Assembly: GCA_039591075.1 (NCBI GenBank)
Contig: JBDHEI010000004.1
Span: 124,001-188,000, forward strand
Direction of reading: 5' to 3'
Origin: JAOTVV01 sp039591075
GTDB taxonomy: Bacteria; Gemmatimonadota; Gemmatimonadetes; Gemmatimonadales; GWC2-71-9
Length of the DNA: 64,000 bases
The first letter of the stretch is position 1; each line of letters starts with the position of its first letter. Below, piece after piece: positions 25,387 to 33,186 of this stretch. Under the pieces are notes generated by a model. The model saw nothing but the letters and a program-made list of their open reading frames with translations, was not told the DNA's origin and searched no databases. The translations under genes were made by a program, and so were the position numbers.

Positions 25387-26342
25387 GGCGCCTCCTGGCC
25401 TCTGCGTGCGTGCCCGGGGCAGTAGGTGACCAGTGCCGACACCACCTCGCGCTGAGTCGTATCGCCGAGGGGGCGGTTGAGGAGCCGTCCACGCACCACG
25501 AGCGCTGAGGAGCCTCCTCCGTCGAGATTCAAGGCTCGTTCCGCGCCAAGATCACGCATGATGGTGGCCAGCTCCACCAGGTCCACGCCGCGGCTGGCCG
25601 GCTGGCGGCCATCGACCACGAGCAGGATCAGATCCCCGTCGGCCGTGCGCCCCACGGCGGTGCGGGGATGCGTCCTCGGTATCGCACTGCCGAAGAATAT
25701 CTCTTCGTCCGTCGTCACACGGACGGCACCGTCGACCACCAGCATGGGACCGGCGCCAACGGCGTCGCGCACGTTCCAGGGGCGCGCCAGGGTCGAATCA
25801 ACTTCCGCCGGGCTTCCGGGAGCGTGAGCCGGCGGATCCGGCCACGCGAGCAGCGTGTCCCCTCTCGTGGTCGCCCAGGTGATCTCGATCTCATCATCGT
25901 CGGTGAATCCGATGGCCGCGCGAGCCGCCACGTACCTCTGAGCGTCCCGTTCGACCGATCGGGTGGCCGGAGCCACCAGGTGGTTTTCCACGAGCAGCAA
26001 TCCCGCATGCACCGAGGGCGTACGGTCCATCGCGAAATACCCACCGTTGACGGCAACGCACACGTCGTCGCCTGTGGCGAAGCTGGTCAACGTCTCGCGA
26101 CCGTCCTCAGCATCACTGGAGAGCCGGACTCGGGTGACGAGCTGGGGATCGGGCTCGTTGATGCGCACGGCCCACGCGCGCACCGGCGGGATGCTGCTGT
26201 GCCCAGCGAACACACGAACGCCCGGTGGCAAGTCTGCGTTGACCGAGTCTACGGAACGCCAGGTGAGGCGTATGGAGCCGCTTCCCGACCCGCTCTGACA
26301 TGCCGTGAGGGCGAAGGCGAGTGCGAGCCAGAGTCGCATCAT
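25383..26342 (-). CDS. Phosphodiester glycosidase (NAGPA domain) lipoprotein
   Basis: A 319-aa envelope protein. The N-terminus has a lipobox (ALTACQSG), so it is probably lipid-anchored. The NAGPA domain includes VAVNGGYFAMD near residue 105, GAGPMLVVDGAVR near residue 205, RTHPRTAVGRTADGDLILLVVDGR and the late LNLDGGGSSALVV motif. The family hydrolyses phosphodiester-linked sugars. The start (ATGATG) overlaps the CDGSH gene stop, and its own stop overlaps the decarboxylase start; all four genes from dut to the decarboxylase are one operon. Confidence 0.88.
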   Translation of the reverse strand: MMRLWLALAFALTACQSGSGSGSIRLTWRSVDSVNADLPPGVRVFAGHSSIPPVRAWAVRINEPDPQLVTRVRLSSDAEDGRETLTSFATGDDVCVAVNGGYFAMDRTPSVHAGLLLVENHLVAPATRSVERDAQRYVAARAAIGFTDDDEIEITWATTRGDTLLAWPDPPAHAPGSPAEVDSTLARPWNVRDAVGAGPMLVVDGAVRVTTDEEIFFGSAIPRTHPRTAVGRTADGDLILLVVDGRQPASRGVDLVELATIMRDLGAERALNLDGGGSSALVVRGRLLNRPLGDTTQREVVSALVTYCPGHARRGQEAP

Positions 26343-26995
26343 CGGTCTGCCGCCGGGTCGTGCTTCTTTCCTACCAGTTGGACCACGGCGCTCCGACCGA
26401 CGTGGAGCCGCGGACAGAAGGCGGCCTTCTCGTAGCGGGAGCAGCGGGTTCCCCGACCGTCCACCAGGTGAAACGCGCCGCGCACGATGTTCGGGCCATT
26501 GGGTTGCGGGCTGACCGTCACCTCTCCTCCTGCGGCGGCGGCGCTCGATCCCGTCGCCTCTCGAACGCCACCGGCATCCTGGAACCCGATCGCGTGATGC
26601 TTCCCGTCACACAACGGCTTGATGGCGGATGCACCGCAGCGGCAGAGCGCCACCCGGTAATCCTCCAGCATCGTACCTCCGTCCGCAGCGCTCACCCGGA
26701 CCCGCCCGCGGAGGTAGAGCGGGCCGTCCGGAGAGACTGCCACCGTGTTGTCCGGATCGGGTTGCTCCTCACTGCCGTCGGCCAACCGCTCGTAGTGCAG
26801 TGCTCCCGTCGGACAGTGCACGATCGTCTCTTCAATGGCGTCCGCCGCGGCTCGATCCGGATCGACCCACGGACGGCGATCCGGGTTGAACACGTCCGGC
26901 AAACGGCGCACGCACTCGGCTGCGTGAATGCATCGCTCGACGTCGTACGAGATCCGGACGGAGGCGCTTTCGTAGTATCGGACCTTCCCCGCCAT
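26339..26995 (-). CDS. Divergent-ferredoxin and CDGSH iron-sulfur protein
   Basis: A 218-aa protein with two metal sites. The N-terminal part has the divergent 4Fe-4S monocluster pattern: C in ERCIHAAECVRRLPDVF, later IVHCPTGAL (cysteine spacing typical of Fer4_19). The second half has the CDGSH motif LCRCGASAIKPLCDGKH, which holds a 2Fe-2S cluster by three Cys and one His. A second partial pattern (CSRYEKAAFCPRLH) follows near the C-terminus. Such proteins are thought to serve redox signalling or electron transfer. It sits 28 nt after dut in the same operon. Confidence 0.9.
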   Translation of the reverse strand: MAGKVRYYESASVRISYDVERCIHAAECVRRLPDVFNPDRRPWVDPDRAAADAIEETIVHCPTGALHYERLADGSEEQPDPDNTVAVSPDGPLYLRGRVRVSAADGGTMLEDYRVALCRCGASAIKPLCDGKHHAIGFQDAGGVREATGSSAAAAGGEVTVSPQPNGPNIVRGAFHLVDGRGTRCSRYEKAAFCPRLHVGRSAVVQLVGKKHDPAADR

Positions 26996-27023
26996 TCCCG
27001 CCCCTTCGCTAACGTGATGCTGC

Positions 27024-27560
27024 CTAGTGAATGCCGGTGCTGCCCAATCCCCCGTTGCGATCGGTCGACTGCCCAACCGATCCCCTTTCCCAGGGCAGCA
27101 CTGCGAACTGCGTCAGAATTACCTGCGCGATACGTTCGCCGTGTCTGATCTCACTCGAGCGCGGCGAATCGTTCTTTACCATGACCAGCCACTCGTCGGG
27201 ATAGTCGGAGTCGATTGTCCCCGGAGCATTGGGCAAAATCAGCCCTCGCCCGAAGGCGACGGACGACCGGATCCGGATCTGCGCCTCGAATCCCGTCGGC
27301 ACACGCGCCTTGAACCCGGTTGGCACGAGGGCGACATCGCCCGGTTCCAGGACCAGGCGTCCGTTGGCGATGGCGGTTTCCTGCCGTGCTCCGGACGAGC
27401 CGGCAACGACGGTCACCACCCGGCCGGCGAGGTCGGCGCGCACATCGTACCCGGCCGCTCCGTCCGTCTGCCGCGTGGGGACGCCGATTCCCTCATGCAG
27501 CGGCTCGAAGATGATCCGCGGGGCAGCCGGCGGTGTCGGGTCGTGGTCGTGAGGCATCAA
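27024..27560 (-). CDS. dut: dUTP diphosphatase
   Basis: Hydrolyses dUTP to dUMP, keeping uracil out of DNA. 178 aa, slightly longer than usual because of an N-terminal proline-rich extension and a short insert after motif 1. All five motifs are present: GAAGYDVRA, RSSVAFGRG, GTIDSDYPDEW, GERIAQ and the C-terminal GGLGSTG. First gene of a four-gene operon. Trimeric cytoplasmic enzyme in relatives. Confidence 0.95.
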   Translation of the reverse strand: MMPHDHDPTPPAAPRIIFEPLHEGIGVPTRQTDGAAGYDVRADLAGRVVTVVAGSSGARQETAIANGRLVLEPGDVALVPTGFKARVPTGFEAQIRIRSSVAFGRGLILPNAPGTIDSDYPDEWLVMVKNDSPRSSEIRHGERIAQVILTQFAVLPWERGSVGQSTDRNGGLGSTGIH

Positions 27561-27639
27561 TCGCGAGGGCTACTCGAGGTTCAACGGGTCAACGGGGCAC
27601 CAAACAGCGACGTTCGTCTCCATGATCGAGCACCTCGAC

Positions 27640-27984
27640 TCAAGATACCAAGTCGGCGGCCGGTACAGGCACACGCGGCCGCCACCCGAAACGATCGAGC
27701 GACAGCTTGCCCGAGAGATCGAACGCAATGCCTTCGGCTTCGAGCAGATGTCGTTGAAGCCGGTCGTCTCCCGGCTGCGAACGGGGACTGATATGGCCGC
27801 GAGCATTGACCACCCGATGCCAGGGAACGTCGCCGCCGTCGGGGAGCGCGTGGAGCGCGTACCCGACCTGGCGGGCATGACCGGCGATGCCGGCGAGACG
27901 GGCAACCTGGCCATAGGTGGCCACTCTGCCCCGCGGTATGCGGCCAACGACCCGGTAGATCCGGGCATAGCGGGTGGAGCCTAT
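27640..27984 (-). CDS. Alkyltransferase-like (Atl) protein, MGMT DNA-binding fold without catalytic cysteine
   Basis: About 114 aa with the C-terminal DNA-binding domain of O6-alkylguanine transferases: IPRGRVATYGQVARLAG recognition region, then PWHRVVNARGHIS in which tryptophan replaces the active-site cysteine of PCHR. Proteins of this kind flag alkylated bases for repair. No ATG/GTG/TTG fits the family N-terminus: the only GTG (27924) would lose the first conserved helix (TRYARIYRVV). In-frame ATA at 27984 would overlap the rhodanese stop as ATAG, with GGAAG upstream. The boundary is therefore set there but is uncertain. Confidence 0.75.
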   Translation of the reverse strand: MGSTRYARIYRVVGRIPRGRVATYGQVARLAGIAGHARQVGYALHALPDGGDVPWHRVVNARGHISPRSQPGDDRLQRHLLEAEGIAFDLSGKLSLDRFGWRPRVPVPAADLVS

Positions 27985-28391
27985 GGTGCTTCCGTCGGTA
28001 GGCGGCTGCGACGCCAGCCAGCCATGTCGCCGTCGAGGTGATACACCCGCCCGAACCCCGCCTGCCTGAGCCGGGCCTCGGCCGTCTCGGCCCGCGGGCC
28101 GCTTTCGCAGTAGACGACGATGTCTCGGTCTCTGGACGGAGTCAGCTCGTTCAGGCGCGCACCGATCTGCTGGTACGGGATGTTGATCGCGCTCGAGACG
28201 TGGCCCAAGCGGTACTCCTCCACGCTCCGCACGTCGAGAATGAGGGGTGCGTCAGCGCGACCGAGGCGAGAGGCCAGTTCTTGCTGTGCGATCGGCTGGT
28301 GACTGCTGGAGGTGCCGACGCACGCCACGGCGAGAAGTGCTCCGGTAGTGAGCACCGCGCGGGCACACCTTGCGAACGTCAGAATACGCAT
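27981..28391 (-). CDS. Rhodanese-domain lipoprotein
   Basis: A 136-aa protein with a lipobox (LLAVACVG) and one rhodanese domain with ILDVRSVEEYRLGHVSSAINIPY and the active-site loop VYCESGPRA containing the catalytic cysteine. Members move sulfane sulfur or act as sulfur carriers; the lipoprotein anchor places it at the periplasmic side. The ATG at 28391 was preferred for GAAGGAC 7 nt upstream. The stop overlaps the start region of the Atl gene. Confidence 0.9.
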   Translation of the reverse strand: MRILTFARCARAVLTTGALLAVACVGTSSSHQPIAQQELASRLGRADAPLILDVRSVEEYRLGHVSSAINIPYQQIGARLNELTPSRDRDIVVYCESGPRAETAEARLRQAGFGRVYHLDGDMAGWRRSRLPTEAP

Positions 28392-28508
28392 GTGCAGGTC
28401 CTTCATTTGGACAAAGCGAGGTAGACGGAGTCCTCGACAGCTGGACTGCCCACTGGAGGTTGGAGGAAGGGTACATAATGGTCCGGGAGCACCGCAATGC
28501 GACGTCGG

Positions 28509-29012
28509 TTACCAGAGGTCGGGCTGCGCGGCGTAGGCAATGGCCGGGAGCCCGGCGGCCTTGCGGAGCATGGTGAGCTGGCCGATGTGGTAGGCCTCGT
28601 GTTGCAGGAGAAAGGCAATGGTGCCGAGCGCACTCCCGTCGCTGACGGGAAACGCGTGCGGCGCCGGGGCATCGAGAGCCTCGTTGGAAAGGTCCTGCAG
28701 CGCGGGGCGAATCTGCCGCGAGAGCGAAAGCCATAGCGCCGATACCCGAGCCGGGGAGGGCAAGGTCTCGAGGTCATGCACGCGCTTCGCCTCACGGATG
28801 GTCTGGAGCAGAGGGTCTGCGACTTCGACCGAGAGCATCTGCGCGAGGAAGTTCCGCGCATCGAGCACGTGCACGGCGATGCCTGGCATGCCCGAGCCGT
28901 CACCGGAAGGCTGCACCCATCCCCGGTCGGTGCTGAGGTCGTCGAGGACAGCGAGCATGAGACCGGTGTTCAACTCGAACACGGCAACATGGGATCGGAG
29001 TCTGGGGTTCAT
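28509..29012 (-). CDS. DinB-family protein (second copy)
   Basis: A 167-aa DinB-fold protein. Metal-ligand helices can be placed in HVLDARNFLAQML, and LLQHEAYHIGQLTMLRKAAG, the strongest signature (HEAYHIGQL). It is only distantly related to the DinB protein at 22.9 kb. The frame is open far upstream through the MFS gene, but coding is supported only from the ATG at 29012. Substrate unknown. Confidence 0.85.
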   Translation of the reverse strand: MNPRLRSHVAVFELNTGLMLAVLDDLSTDRGWVQPSGDGSGMPGIAVHVLDARNFLAQMLSVEVADPLLQTIREAKRVHDLETLPSPARVSALWLSLSRQIRPALQDLSNEALDAPAPHAFPVSDGSALGTIAFLLQHEAYHIGQLTMLRKAAGLPAIAYAAQPDLW

Positions 29013-29047
29013 CTGTCCGCACTCGGTATTGCTGGCATTACGGTGGC

Positions 29048-30274
29048 TCACCTCCCTGGGGTGGGGCCCTCGTAGGCTGCAGTCTGATCCGCAGCACCGC
29101 GCCGCAGCACGGGCGCGAGTCGAGCGATGGACCAGATGCCCACCATTGGTCCAAACGTGAGGATGGCAAACGCCCAGCGCCAGCTGCCGACTTCTGCCAG
29201 GGTGGGTACGAGTTGGATCGTAATCATCGTGAGCAGAAATCCGAGCGACGTCTGGATCGTGAGGGCGGTCCCCACGGCGTGCGTGGGTACGACCTCCGTG
29301 ATGAGGGCGCTGAACTGTGCCGAATCGGCGATGACGAAAAATCCCCAGATCAGTGTCAACGGCACGATGAACCACAGCGTGGATCCGAAGACGAGCCCGG
29401 TGAGGAGCGCACAAATCCCGCTCACGGCCATGGCGCGGATCACCAGGCGATCGTATCCGATACGATCGGCCACCCATCCGCCCCACAGGCACCCGGCGCC
29501 TCCCACCGCAATAGCGAGAAACGCAATGAGGTTCACGGTCGTATCGGAGATCGCCTGTCCGCCGGCGGCGACACTCGCTGCGAGAAATGCCGGGATCCAA
29601 GTCCAGAATGCGTACAGCTCCCACATGTGACCGAGATAGCCACCGGTGGCCAGGCGCATTTCGCGTTGTCGCAGCACGCTTCCCACCAATCCCCACGAGA
29701 AGGGCTGGCGACTGAAGGCGTACGGTCCGTCGCGATAGGTCGTGATGACGAGCACCGAGGCGAAGAGCGCTCCTGCCGAGACCGACAGCACTACGGGGAC
29801 GATGCCTCCCGGCATCCACGCGCGCATCAGGTAAGGAGCCGCCTTGCCTACCGTCAACGCACCGACCACGGTGCCGATGGCCAGGCCACGTCCGCGACGG
29901 AACCACGTTGCGGCCATTTTCATTCCCGGCGGGTACACGCCAGCGAGAAAGAACCCGGTGGCAAATCGGAATGCGAGGGATGGGCCATAGTCGGGTGTGA
30001 CGACCAGCGCGGCGTTGGCCAGCGCGCCGAGCGCGGCCGCGGCCGCGAAGTACGTGCGTGCGGGCACCAGATCAGCCAGGTTGAGCACGGCGGCCGTCGC
30101 CGTGCCGACGACGAACCCGAGCTGCACGACAGTCGTGAGCCATCCGGCCTGCGACTGACTCAGCGACCACATTGCACGGAATTCGTCCGACACGGCGCTT
30201 GCCGAAAACCACAGGCTCATGCCCAGGAGTTCGGCAATGGCCAGCAGCAGGAGGGCGGTCGCGGGACGCTTCAA
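29048..30274 (-). CDS. Major facilitator superfamily transporter
   Basis: A 408-aa inner-membrane transporter with about 12 hydrophobic segments. The first is ATALLLLAIAELLGMSLWFSAS, typical of nitrate/nitrite-porter-like and sugar-phosphate-type MFS proteins, and a basic loop (FRRGRGLAIG) near residue 128 is consistent with the TM4-5 MFS signature. The start is a TTG at 30274; in-frame CTG 15 nt earlier overlaps the cyanophycinase stop as CTGA. Substrate unknown. Confidence 0.85.
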   Translation of the reverse strand: MKRPATALLLLAIAELLGMSLWFSASAVSDEFRAMWSLSQSQAGWLTTVVQLGFVVGTATAAVLNLADLVPARTYFAAAAALGALANAALVVTPDYGPSLAFRFATGFFLAGVYPPGMKMAATWFRRGRGLAIGTVVGALTVGKAAPYLMRAWMPGGIVPVVLSVSAGALFASVLVITTYRDGPYAFSRQPFSWGLVGSVLRQREMRLATGGYLGHMWELYAFWTWIPAFLAASVAAGGQAISDTTVNLIAFLAIAVGGAGCLWGGWVADRIGYDRLVIRAMAVSGICALLTGLVFGSTLWFIVPLTLIWGFFVIADSAQFSALITEVVPTHAVGTALTIQTSLGFLLTMITIQLVPTLAEVGSWRWAFAILTFGPMVGIWSIARLAPVLRRGAADQTAAYEGPTPGR

Positions 30275-30285
30275 GCGTGCCGCGT

Positions 30286-31158
30286 TCAGCGCGTGGGCCA
30301 GGGAACGGTCGTTACGCGCTCGAGTGGCTCGCCCTCGCCGTCTCCCCGGCGGGCCTCACGTGTTCCGAGATCGAATCGATCACCGGGGGAGAGGAAGTAG
30401 AAGCGCCCCTTACCGTCGATCGTTCGGTGCACGTCGTAGATCAACACGTATCCGTTTCCGATGACCTCGAACGTGTCACCTGTCACGACGATCGCGGTGT
30501 TCTCCTCGATACCGATGCCGAGGAGCTCCGGATGCACTCGGATCACCTCGACGAGATCGAACTGGCGGTTTCGCCGTAAGACGTGCTGGTCGACGGCCAC
30601 GTTGCGAAGGAATCCGAACCCCACCTCGTGATCGCCCATCGTGATCGTGTTGGTGCGGGAGTCTCCACGAACCAGGTAGGAGCCCTGGATCGTGGCGCCT
30701 GCCGAAGATCCGCCGATCACACCCCCGCGCTCCAACAGGTCTCGGAGCGCGATCTCGGTCTTCGTGCCACCGTATGCGTCGACCAAGCGCCACTGCCGCC
30801 CGCCGGAGAACCAGATGGCGTCGGCGTCTCGCAGCGGACGCACGAAGCTCTCGCTGTCGGCGACGCCGCGGTTGCGCGTGTGAAGCACGGTGACGTGGTC
30901 GGCTCCGGCAGCGCGGAAGACTTCGAGGCCACCGTACGCCGAATCGAAGGCGTCTCTCTCACCTGCCGTTGGGATGACTACGATACGAGCGTCCGGCCCT
31001 CCGGCCAACTCGACGAAGGATCGATAGATCTCGGGGTCGCGCACACCGCCGCCGGCGAGCAGCAGCGTGCCGTGAGCCGGACCCACGGTCTGGGCCGACA
31101 GGCCGCTCGGGCCGACGAACAGCCAGATAGCCGCCGACAGCAACAGGCGCGTACTCAT
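30286..31158 (-). CDS. Exported cyanophycinase-family serine peptidase (S51)
   Basis: A 290-aa protein with a signal peptide (hydrophobic, ending GLSAQTVG). It has the class I glutamine-amidotransferase-like fold of S51: LLLAGGGVRDPEIYRSFV, IPTAGERD, IWFSGGRQWRLVDAY, the nucleophile serine in VIGGSSAGATIQG near residue 150 and GIGIEENTAIVV. Family members split beta-Asp-Arg in cyanophycin or Asp-X dipeptides. The ATG has GGAGGATCG upstream and overlaps the previous gene by ATGA. Extracellular activity is inferred. Confidence 0.9.
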   Translation of the reverse strand: MSTRLLLSAAIWLFVGPSGLSAQTVGPAHGTLLLAGGGVRDPEIYRSFVELAGGPDARIVVIPTAGERDAFDSAYGGLEVFRAAGADHVTVLHTRNRGVADSESFVRPLRDADAIWFSGGRQWRLVDAYGGTKTEIALRDLLERGGVIGGSSAGATIQGSYLVRGDSRTNTITMGDHEVGFGFLRNVAVDQHVLRRNRQFDLVEVIRVHPELLGIGIEENTAIVVTGDTFEVIGNGYVLIYDVHRTIDGKGRFYFLSPGDRFDLGTREARRGDGEGEPLERVTTVPWPTR

Positions 31159-31754
31159 GACGATCCTCCGGCAGCTGGTGAGCCGTCCGCCGGGAATCCG
31201 CTCCACACCGGGGTGAGCGTGACCCGCACGCCGAGATCTGCTGGCAGACGGGTATCGCGTCCTGCGTGGAGACAGAACTCTGGAGTGGGGCCCAGTACCA
31301 TCTGACGCGCCCACACCGTGGTGACCACCCCTTGGTCGAGTCGCTGACCGAGCGCGGCGTAGAAGGCCTCGTAGGACTCCGCACGCGGCTTGGAGAGCCA
31401 CACCGCTACACGGGTCCGGTCGAGTGCCGGCTGACCCTTGCGCAAGCGGTATAGTCCGCCAGCTCCACTCCCCGCGAGCGCGGCCACCCGGTCGTGTGCC
31501 ACCTGACGCCTGGTGGATACGGCCGCGGCGTTGAGTGTGTCGAGCGCCCCGGAGTGCTCCACCAGGTACCAGTCTTCGTACACCGGTCCCGCTGAGGGCA
31601 ACCACGGTGCCCGGTCCATCCGAAAACTCATGGAGCCGATGAAGCCGGGCAGTGGATCACTCCAGAGCGCCCCGTGAAATGCCGTGAGCCACTGCTCGTA
31701 TTCCTCCGACCGCGCATCCGTAAGGGCGGTGTGCCAGAACACGTACGCCAGCAC
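31155..31754 (-). CDS. Unrecognised protein, possible duplicated dimeric alpha/beta-barrel fold
   Basis: About 199 aa starting at GTG 31754. Two similar segments, TVLAYVFWHTALTDARSEEYEQWL... and RVAVWLSKPRAESYEAFYAAL..., each begin with a hydrophobic strand then a helix with aromatic residues, like the ferredoxin-fold EthD/antibiotic-monooxygenase repeats. I cannot name a family. It is translationally linked: starts 2 nt after the zinc-ribbon-like gene and overlaps the cyanophycinase start by ATGA, so these three genes should work together or at least be co-expressed. Confidence 0.65.
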   Translation of the reverse strand: MLAYVFWHTALTDARSEEYEQWLTAFHGALWSDPLPGFIGSMSFRMDRAPWLPSAGPVYEDWYLVEHSGALDTLNAAAVSTRRQVAHDRVAALAGSGAGGLYRLRKGQPALDRTRVAVWLSKPRAESYEAFYAALGQRLDQGVVTTVWARQMVLGPTPEFCLHAGRDTRLPADLGVRVTLTPVWSGFPADGSPAAGGSS

Positions 31755-31756
31755 GG

Positions 31757-31951
31757 TCAGTCGTGGTGGTCGGCCGGTCGGAGGTTCTCCGCTCCAGGGA
31801 GCCGGCCGACCAGTTGGGCGGGATCGTGGATCAGCACCGGCAAGTGCTGGGGACAGATCCACAGGGAGGTACCCCGGTAGTGGAGGGGGATGAGCGGCGT
31901 AGCCTCGTCGTCTCGATGACAGGCGACACAGCTCCCAGGGGACGGTTTCAT
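31757..31951 (-). CDS. Small zinc-binding-like protein (64 aa)
   Basis: A 64-aa protein with CVACHRDD near residue 8 and WICPQHLPVLIHDP near residue 31: a C-x-x-C/H then C-x-x-H pattern that could bind one zinc ion. The ATG at 31951 has GAGG 9 nt upstream; the TTG three codons earlier is possible. It is the first gene of the coupled group ending in the cyanophycinase-like gene. No enzyme motif is seen; role unknown. Confidence 0.6.
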   Translation of the reverse strand: MKPSPGSCVACHRDDEATPLIPLHYRGTSLWICPQHLPVLIHDPAQLVGRLPGAENLRPADHHD

Positions 31952-32005
31952 CGACGGCAACCTCTTGGTTTGATGGTGCGGCGTTGTCCGCGCACGTGTT
32001 GCTGC

Positions 32006-32365
32006 TCAAGCGTGCTTCGGAACATCGATTGTTCGTGCGTTTTGCACGTTCCCGGTGTTGACGGTCGTGATGGGCTCGAAGAGCAAGACATGTACCTCGT
32101 CGTCTGCAGAGGGGCGGTGCTCCACCCCGCGGGGGACGATCAGGCACTCGCCCTCTCCAAGAGTCACCGTTCGATCACGAAACTCCATTTTCAGGCGACC
32201 CTTCAGCACCAAGAAGAGCTCATCCTCCGAGACGTGGTGGTGCCAGACGAACGTCCCGTGGAGCTTCGCGAGCTTGACGTACTGCCCGTTGAGCTGGCCC
32301 ACGATGCGCGGGTTCCAGTACTCGTTGAAGCTCGAGAGTTTCTCCCGCAGGTTGATCACGTCCAT
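32006..32365 (-). CDS. Cupin-domain protein
   Basis: A 119-aa single cupin barrel with the two metal-binding motifs visible: HHHVSEDELFLVLKG, and PRGVEHRPSADD. Family members range from small-molecule enzymes to sensors. The ATG at 32365 has GGGGGAG upstream. It is the last gene of a run with the DUF2007 protein and an acetyltransferase. Cytoplasmic; substrate unknown. Confidence 0.9.
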   Translation of the reverse strand: MDVINLREKLSSFNEYWNPRIVGQLNGQYVKLAKLHGTFVWHHHVSEDELFLVLKGRLKMEFRDRTVTLGEGECLIVPRGVEHRPSADDEVHVLLFEPITTVNTGNVQNARTIDVPKHA

Positions 32366-32400
32366 GTCATGCTCCCCCGCCGTGGCGCTGGGCCGGCGTC

Positions 32401-32901
32401 TCACTGGAACCGCCGTTCCCACCATCCGATGCTCCAGTACCGCCCGAACTTGCGGCCCGCCTCCGAGAACGTACCGACGTGCCGGTAACCGAGTGCCTCG
32501 TGGAGGGCCACGGACGGTGGGTTGGGAAGGGCGATACCCGCGTAGGCTCGATGGACATCTTCCTCTTCGAGGGCGCCGAGCAGCTGCTCGTAGAGGATCC
32601 GGCCGATGCCCCGACTAACCCGTTCCGGCGAGACGTATAAGGTGGTTTCGACCGACGGCGCGTACGCCGGCTTCGGTCGGATCGGTGTGCTGGTCGCGTA
32701 GCCGACGGCACGTCCCTCGTCTTCGGCTACGAAGAGACGGTGGCGGCCCCGTGGCCCGAAGCCTGGGAACCACAGCTCGCGCTCGCCAAGGGTCATCGGC
32801 TCCACGTCGAAGGTCACGTGCGACGTCAACACGTAGTGGTTGTAGATACGCGCGATATCGGGGAGGTCCCGATGCTCGCCGGCACGGATCACGACTGGCA
32901 C
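32401..32901 (-). CDS. GNAT acetyltransferase, phosphinothricin acetyltransferase (Pat/Bar) type
   Basis: A 166-aa acetyl-CoA-dependent N-acetyltransferase. It begins IRAGEHRDLPDIARIYNHYV, has TFDVEPMTLGERE, the acetyl-CoA loop SRGIGRILYEQLL (R-x-x-G-x-G/A) near residue 95, and ends with ALHEALGYRHVGTFSEAGRKFGRYWS, the Pat-type signature. Likely detoxifies an amino-acid-like compound, or modifies methionine sulfoximine/sulfone. GTG 32901 or 32892 serves as start; no ATG fits. Confidence 0.88.
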   Translation of the reverse strand: MPVVIRAGEHRDLPDIARIYNHYVLTSHVTFDVEPMTLGERELWFPGFGPRGRHRLFVAEDEGRAVGYATSTPIRPKPAYAPSVETTLYVSPERVSRGIGRILYEQLLGALEEEDVHRAYAGIALPNPPSVALHEALGYRHVGTFSEAGRKFGRYWSIGWWERRFQ

Positions 32902-32923
32902 GGGTCGTTGCCCCGGGTGCGGT

Positions 32924-33154
32924 TCACGCGAGATCGAGCGCGGCCATGGCGTCGTCCAGCTTGTCCGCTGGCACCAGGAGTGCCACGCCCCGAACCGTGC
33001 GGCCCTGGTGACCGGGCCCGAACAGCCCGACGGCCCCTCGCTGGTCGATGCGTGAAGGAATGCCGACGCTCTCCAACCGTCCGGCCGCCAGTTCGGCTTC
33101 GAAGGTGGCGCCATACGTCGCGACGGTGACCCATCCTGGCTTGGACTGCGGCAT
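32924..33154 (-). CDS. DUF2007 family protein
   Basis: A 76-aa protein matching the small DUF2007 family, described as a putative signal-transducing protein: VTVATYGATFEAELAAGRLESVGIP and a C-terminal LLVPADKLDDAMAALD. AGGAG lies 9 nt before the ATG. It is upstream of the acetyltransferase in the same direction. Role not established. Confidence 0.8.
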   Translation of the reverse strand: MPQSKPGWVTVATYGATFEAELAAGRLESVGIPSRIDQRGAVGLFGPGHQGRTVRGVALLVPADKLDDAMAALDLA

Positions 33155-33186
33155 CTATGTGGTCTCCTGAGGTCAGGCTACAGTGT

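Noticed and set aside
27570..27968. 132-aa minus-strand frame over the Atl gene
   Set aside because: Contains no MGMT motifs; the PWHR frame overlapping it is clearly the coding one.
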